From contig DCGO01000060.1 of assembly GCA_002314605.1 (NCBI GenBank), positions 1-48,754 of the forward strand: 48,754 nt of DNA. Direction: 5' to 3'. Below the pieces are notes generated by a model, which was given only the letters and a program-made list of their open reading frames with translations, did not search any database and was not told the DNA's origin. This document shows, piece by piece, positions 47,643-48,754 of the stretch (its first letter is position 1; each line of letters begins with the position of its first letter). Source of the stretch: Lentisphaeria bacterium UBA1776 (lineage in GTDB: Bacteria > Verrucomicrobiota > Lentisphaeria > Victivallales > Victivallaceae). The position numbers and the translations under genes are program-made.

Positions 47643-48494
47643 TCAGTATCCCGGATAATACTGCAGGATAAAATCAGCCAGAGGCGCGGGGTCGTCCAGC
47701 CCGTGAGGATGGTGCCCGAAAAGATCCCGGCGGATGACCTGGATGTCACCGCCGGCGACGGAAAGTCTTTCCGCCAGGATGTCGATGTTGCTTTCCGGCA
47801 GCACCGACTGGTCCTGACCGCTCCGGATCGCCAGGATCGGGATTTTCGCCTCGGCAATGGGTTGATAGTTGTTCAGCGGGTTCAGAGGGTGATCCAGCAG
47901 TCCCTGCAGATCCTTGACCCCGTAGGCCGCAAAATGTTTTTCCGCCTCGCCTCTCATGATTTTCAGCATGGCAGGAGAGGCATTCCGTTCGTTCCGCTCG
48001 GCGGCAAAACCGAGACTGCATACCGGAGCATCCAGCCAGACGACACCCACGGTCTCTGGGTGTTCCGCCATCCACCGGAGGGAAAACAGTCCGCCGTAAC
48101 TCATTCCGAAAAGGGCGCACTTTTTATGGAAATGAAGTGCCTGAAGCATGGCATAGAATTTTTCCAGCTTCGCCACCCCGGACGGGTTCAGAAAAGTGGA
48201 AAATACATCAAGATAAACGTGATGAAATCCACGTTCCAGAAGTTTCAGCGCAGGTGTACGCGGGACAAATGCCTCGGGCCACTGAATGCACCAGCTCCAG
48301 GGGAGTCCCTCCGCCGGATGCGGCGGTTCCACAATAAATCCGCTGCAGCCGTCCAGCACAAAATTGTGGCGGCGGTAGCCGTACCAGTCCGCCACCTCCC
48401 CTTCCGGATACGGGATCCGGGAGACTCCGGAAAATGAATAGCGTTCTTTGCCCGCATTGGTCAAAGCATTGTAGTCCAATCCTTTTTCAATCAT
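47643..48494 (-). CDS. Alpha/beta hydrolase
   Basis: A 283-residue hydrolase with nucleophile Ser132 in GMSYGG after LHFHKKCALF, and a catalytic His in FGHHPHG near the C-terminus. The acid is probably in ILAIRSGQDQS. ATG 48494 is chosen because a reading starting at 48560 would begin inside the target duplication of the MITE upstream and has no ribosome site; the site before 48494 (AGAAAG) is weak too. It could remove acyl groups from sugars in the pathway of the next genes. It is first of the minus-strand group ending with the GntR-LacI hybrid regulator. The MITE lies 73 bp upstream, where the promoter would be expected. Confidence 0.85.
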   Translation of the reverse strand: MIEKGLDYNALTNAGKERYSFSGVSRIPYPEGEVADWYGYRRHNFVLDGCSGFIVEPPHPAEGLPWSWCIQWPEAFVPRTPALKLLERGFHHVYLDVFSTFLNPSGVAKLEKFYAMLQALHFHKKCALFGMSYGGLFSLRWMAEHPETVGVVWLDAPVCSLGFAAERNERNASPAMLKIMRGEAEKHFAAYGVKDLQGLLDHPLNPLNNYQPIAEAKIPILAIRSGQDQSVLPESNIDILAERLSVAGGDIQVIRRDLFGHHPHGLDDPAPLADFILQYYPGY

Positions 48495-48545
48495 GATAAA
48501 CACACTTTCTGTTGATAAAAACCTCTCCGGTTGATTTTCAGTCAC

Positions 48546-48560
48546 TTGAAGTAATTTCAA
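48546..48560. promoter_or_regulatory. Palindrome TTGAA-GTAAT-TTCAA
   Basis: A perfect 5 bp-arm inverted repeat between the alpha/beta hydrolase start and the MITE. It could be an operator for the downstream genes. No clear -10/-35 pair is visible around it. Confidence 0.35.
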
Positions 48561-48567
48561 AAGTTTT

Positions 48568-48730
48568 GGCTATGTTCGCCAGTTGTGTGTTGATTGACCA
48601 ATTCACTCACCAGCTTCCGCTGAAATCTTGTCGTATGAATGTACTCAATGCTCACATTCAATCAGAGGTGTTCGCTCACTGAAGAGGAATCAGTTCACAG
48701 TAATGCAACACACATCTGGCGAACATAGCC
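48568..48730. mobile_element. MITE (163 bp) with 25 bp terminal inverted repeats
   Basis: The termini 48568-48592 and 48706-48730 are inverted repeats with 24 of 25 matches, starting GGCTATGTTCGCCAG at each end. Both are flanked directly by the same 8 bp, AAAGTTTT (48560-48567 and 48731-48738), a target-site duplication. The interior is non-coding. An 8 bp duplication with GG-starting ends is compatible with mobilisation by an IS1595-type (or other 8 bp-duplicating) transposase, which is not in this window. The intact duplications indicate a recent insertion. Confidence 0.9.
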
Positions 48731-48754
48731 AAAGTTTTTAATTTTGGTACTTGA

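Noticed and set aside
1..48754. CRISPR array, tRNA genes, prophage
   Set aside because: No regularly spaced repeats, no cloverleaf-like sequence in the gaps I read, and no phage structural or integrase genes were seen.

Overview
The window reads as a moderately GC-rich, CAZyme-laden chromosomal segment of a Lentisphaerota (Victivallis-like) bacterium. This placement is an inference. It rests on three single-gene pseudopilins with the FTLIELLVVIAIIAIL N-terminus typical of that phylum, three secreted DUF4838 proteins, and many short glycan-catabolic operons. The 5' end of a 16S rRNA gene (1-274, minus strand) would settle the placement by database comparison. Nothing that looks like SusC/SusD, an ABC, MFS or TRAP transporter, or a sulfatase is encoded here.

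Layout. 1-720: 16S 5' end with a leader and three tandem TTGACA-16 bp-TAWATT promoters. 721-8197 (minus): a tightly packed operon of sialidase-fold protein, GH28, pseudopilin, DUF4838 protein, HpcH/HpaI aldolase and PfkB kinase. Its promoter carries a LacI-type operator. 8338-8932: an internally deleted GH78 rhamnosidase gene that keeps its promoter. 9177-11811 (minus): CocE-like hydrolase and AraC regulator. 12083-12853 (plus): a small secreted orphan with its own promoter. 13052-19584 (minus): GH95-like protein, then a DegT aminotransferase, a deacetylase-like protein, a MarC membrane protein and a GH63-like protein. 19814-21416 (plus): amidohydrolase and an unknown protein. 21498-30530 (plus): a six-gene operon of pseudopilin, DUF4838 protein, TIM-barrel glycosidase-like protein, sialidase-fold protein, DUF4434-like protein and AGE epimerase.

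30534-37294 looks like an inserted islet. It is bounded by imperfect 25 bp direct repeats and holds a decayed IS256-type transposase, a truncated gene start, and a third DUF4838/pseudopilin pair under a LacI-family regulator. 37279-41671 (minus) is the most unusual unit: a GntR/FCD regulator, a DapA-family lyase, a possible thiazoline-carboxylate-hydrolase-like protein, three tandem Cys-rich paralogues of unknown function, and a Nif3-like protein. The starts and stops are mostly a few bases apart, and putative GntR operators lie at two points. 41904-43139 (plus) is a CE15-like esterase. 43173-48494 (minus) holds an alpha/beta hydrolase, a TIM-barrel protein, a Gfo/Idh/MocA oxidoreductase and a GntR-LacI hybrid regulator. 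Just upstream of that group lies a complete 163 bp MITE with 25 bp inverted repeats and 8 bp target duplications.

Working together: the enzymes suggest breakdown of pectin-, rhamnose-, fucose- and amino-sugar-containing glycans, with small local operons each under a dedicated regulator (AraC, LacI, GntR, GntR-LacI). The main structural regularity is that all three DUF4838 genes directly follow a pseudopilin gene. The main regulatory regularity is a shared AARCGGTT operator core in four promoters, two of which have identical operator/-35 geometry about 29 kb apart.
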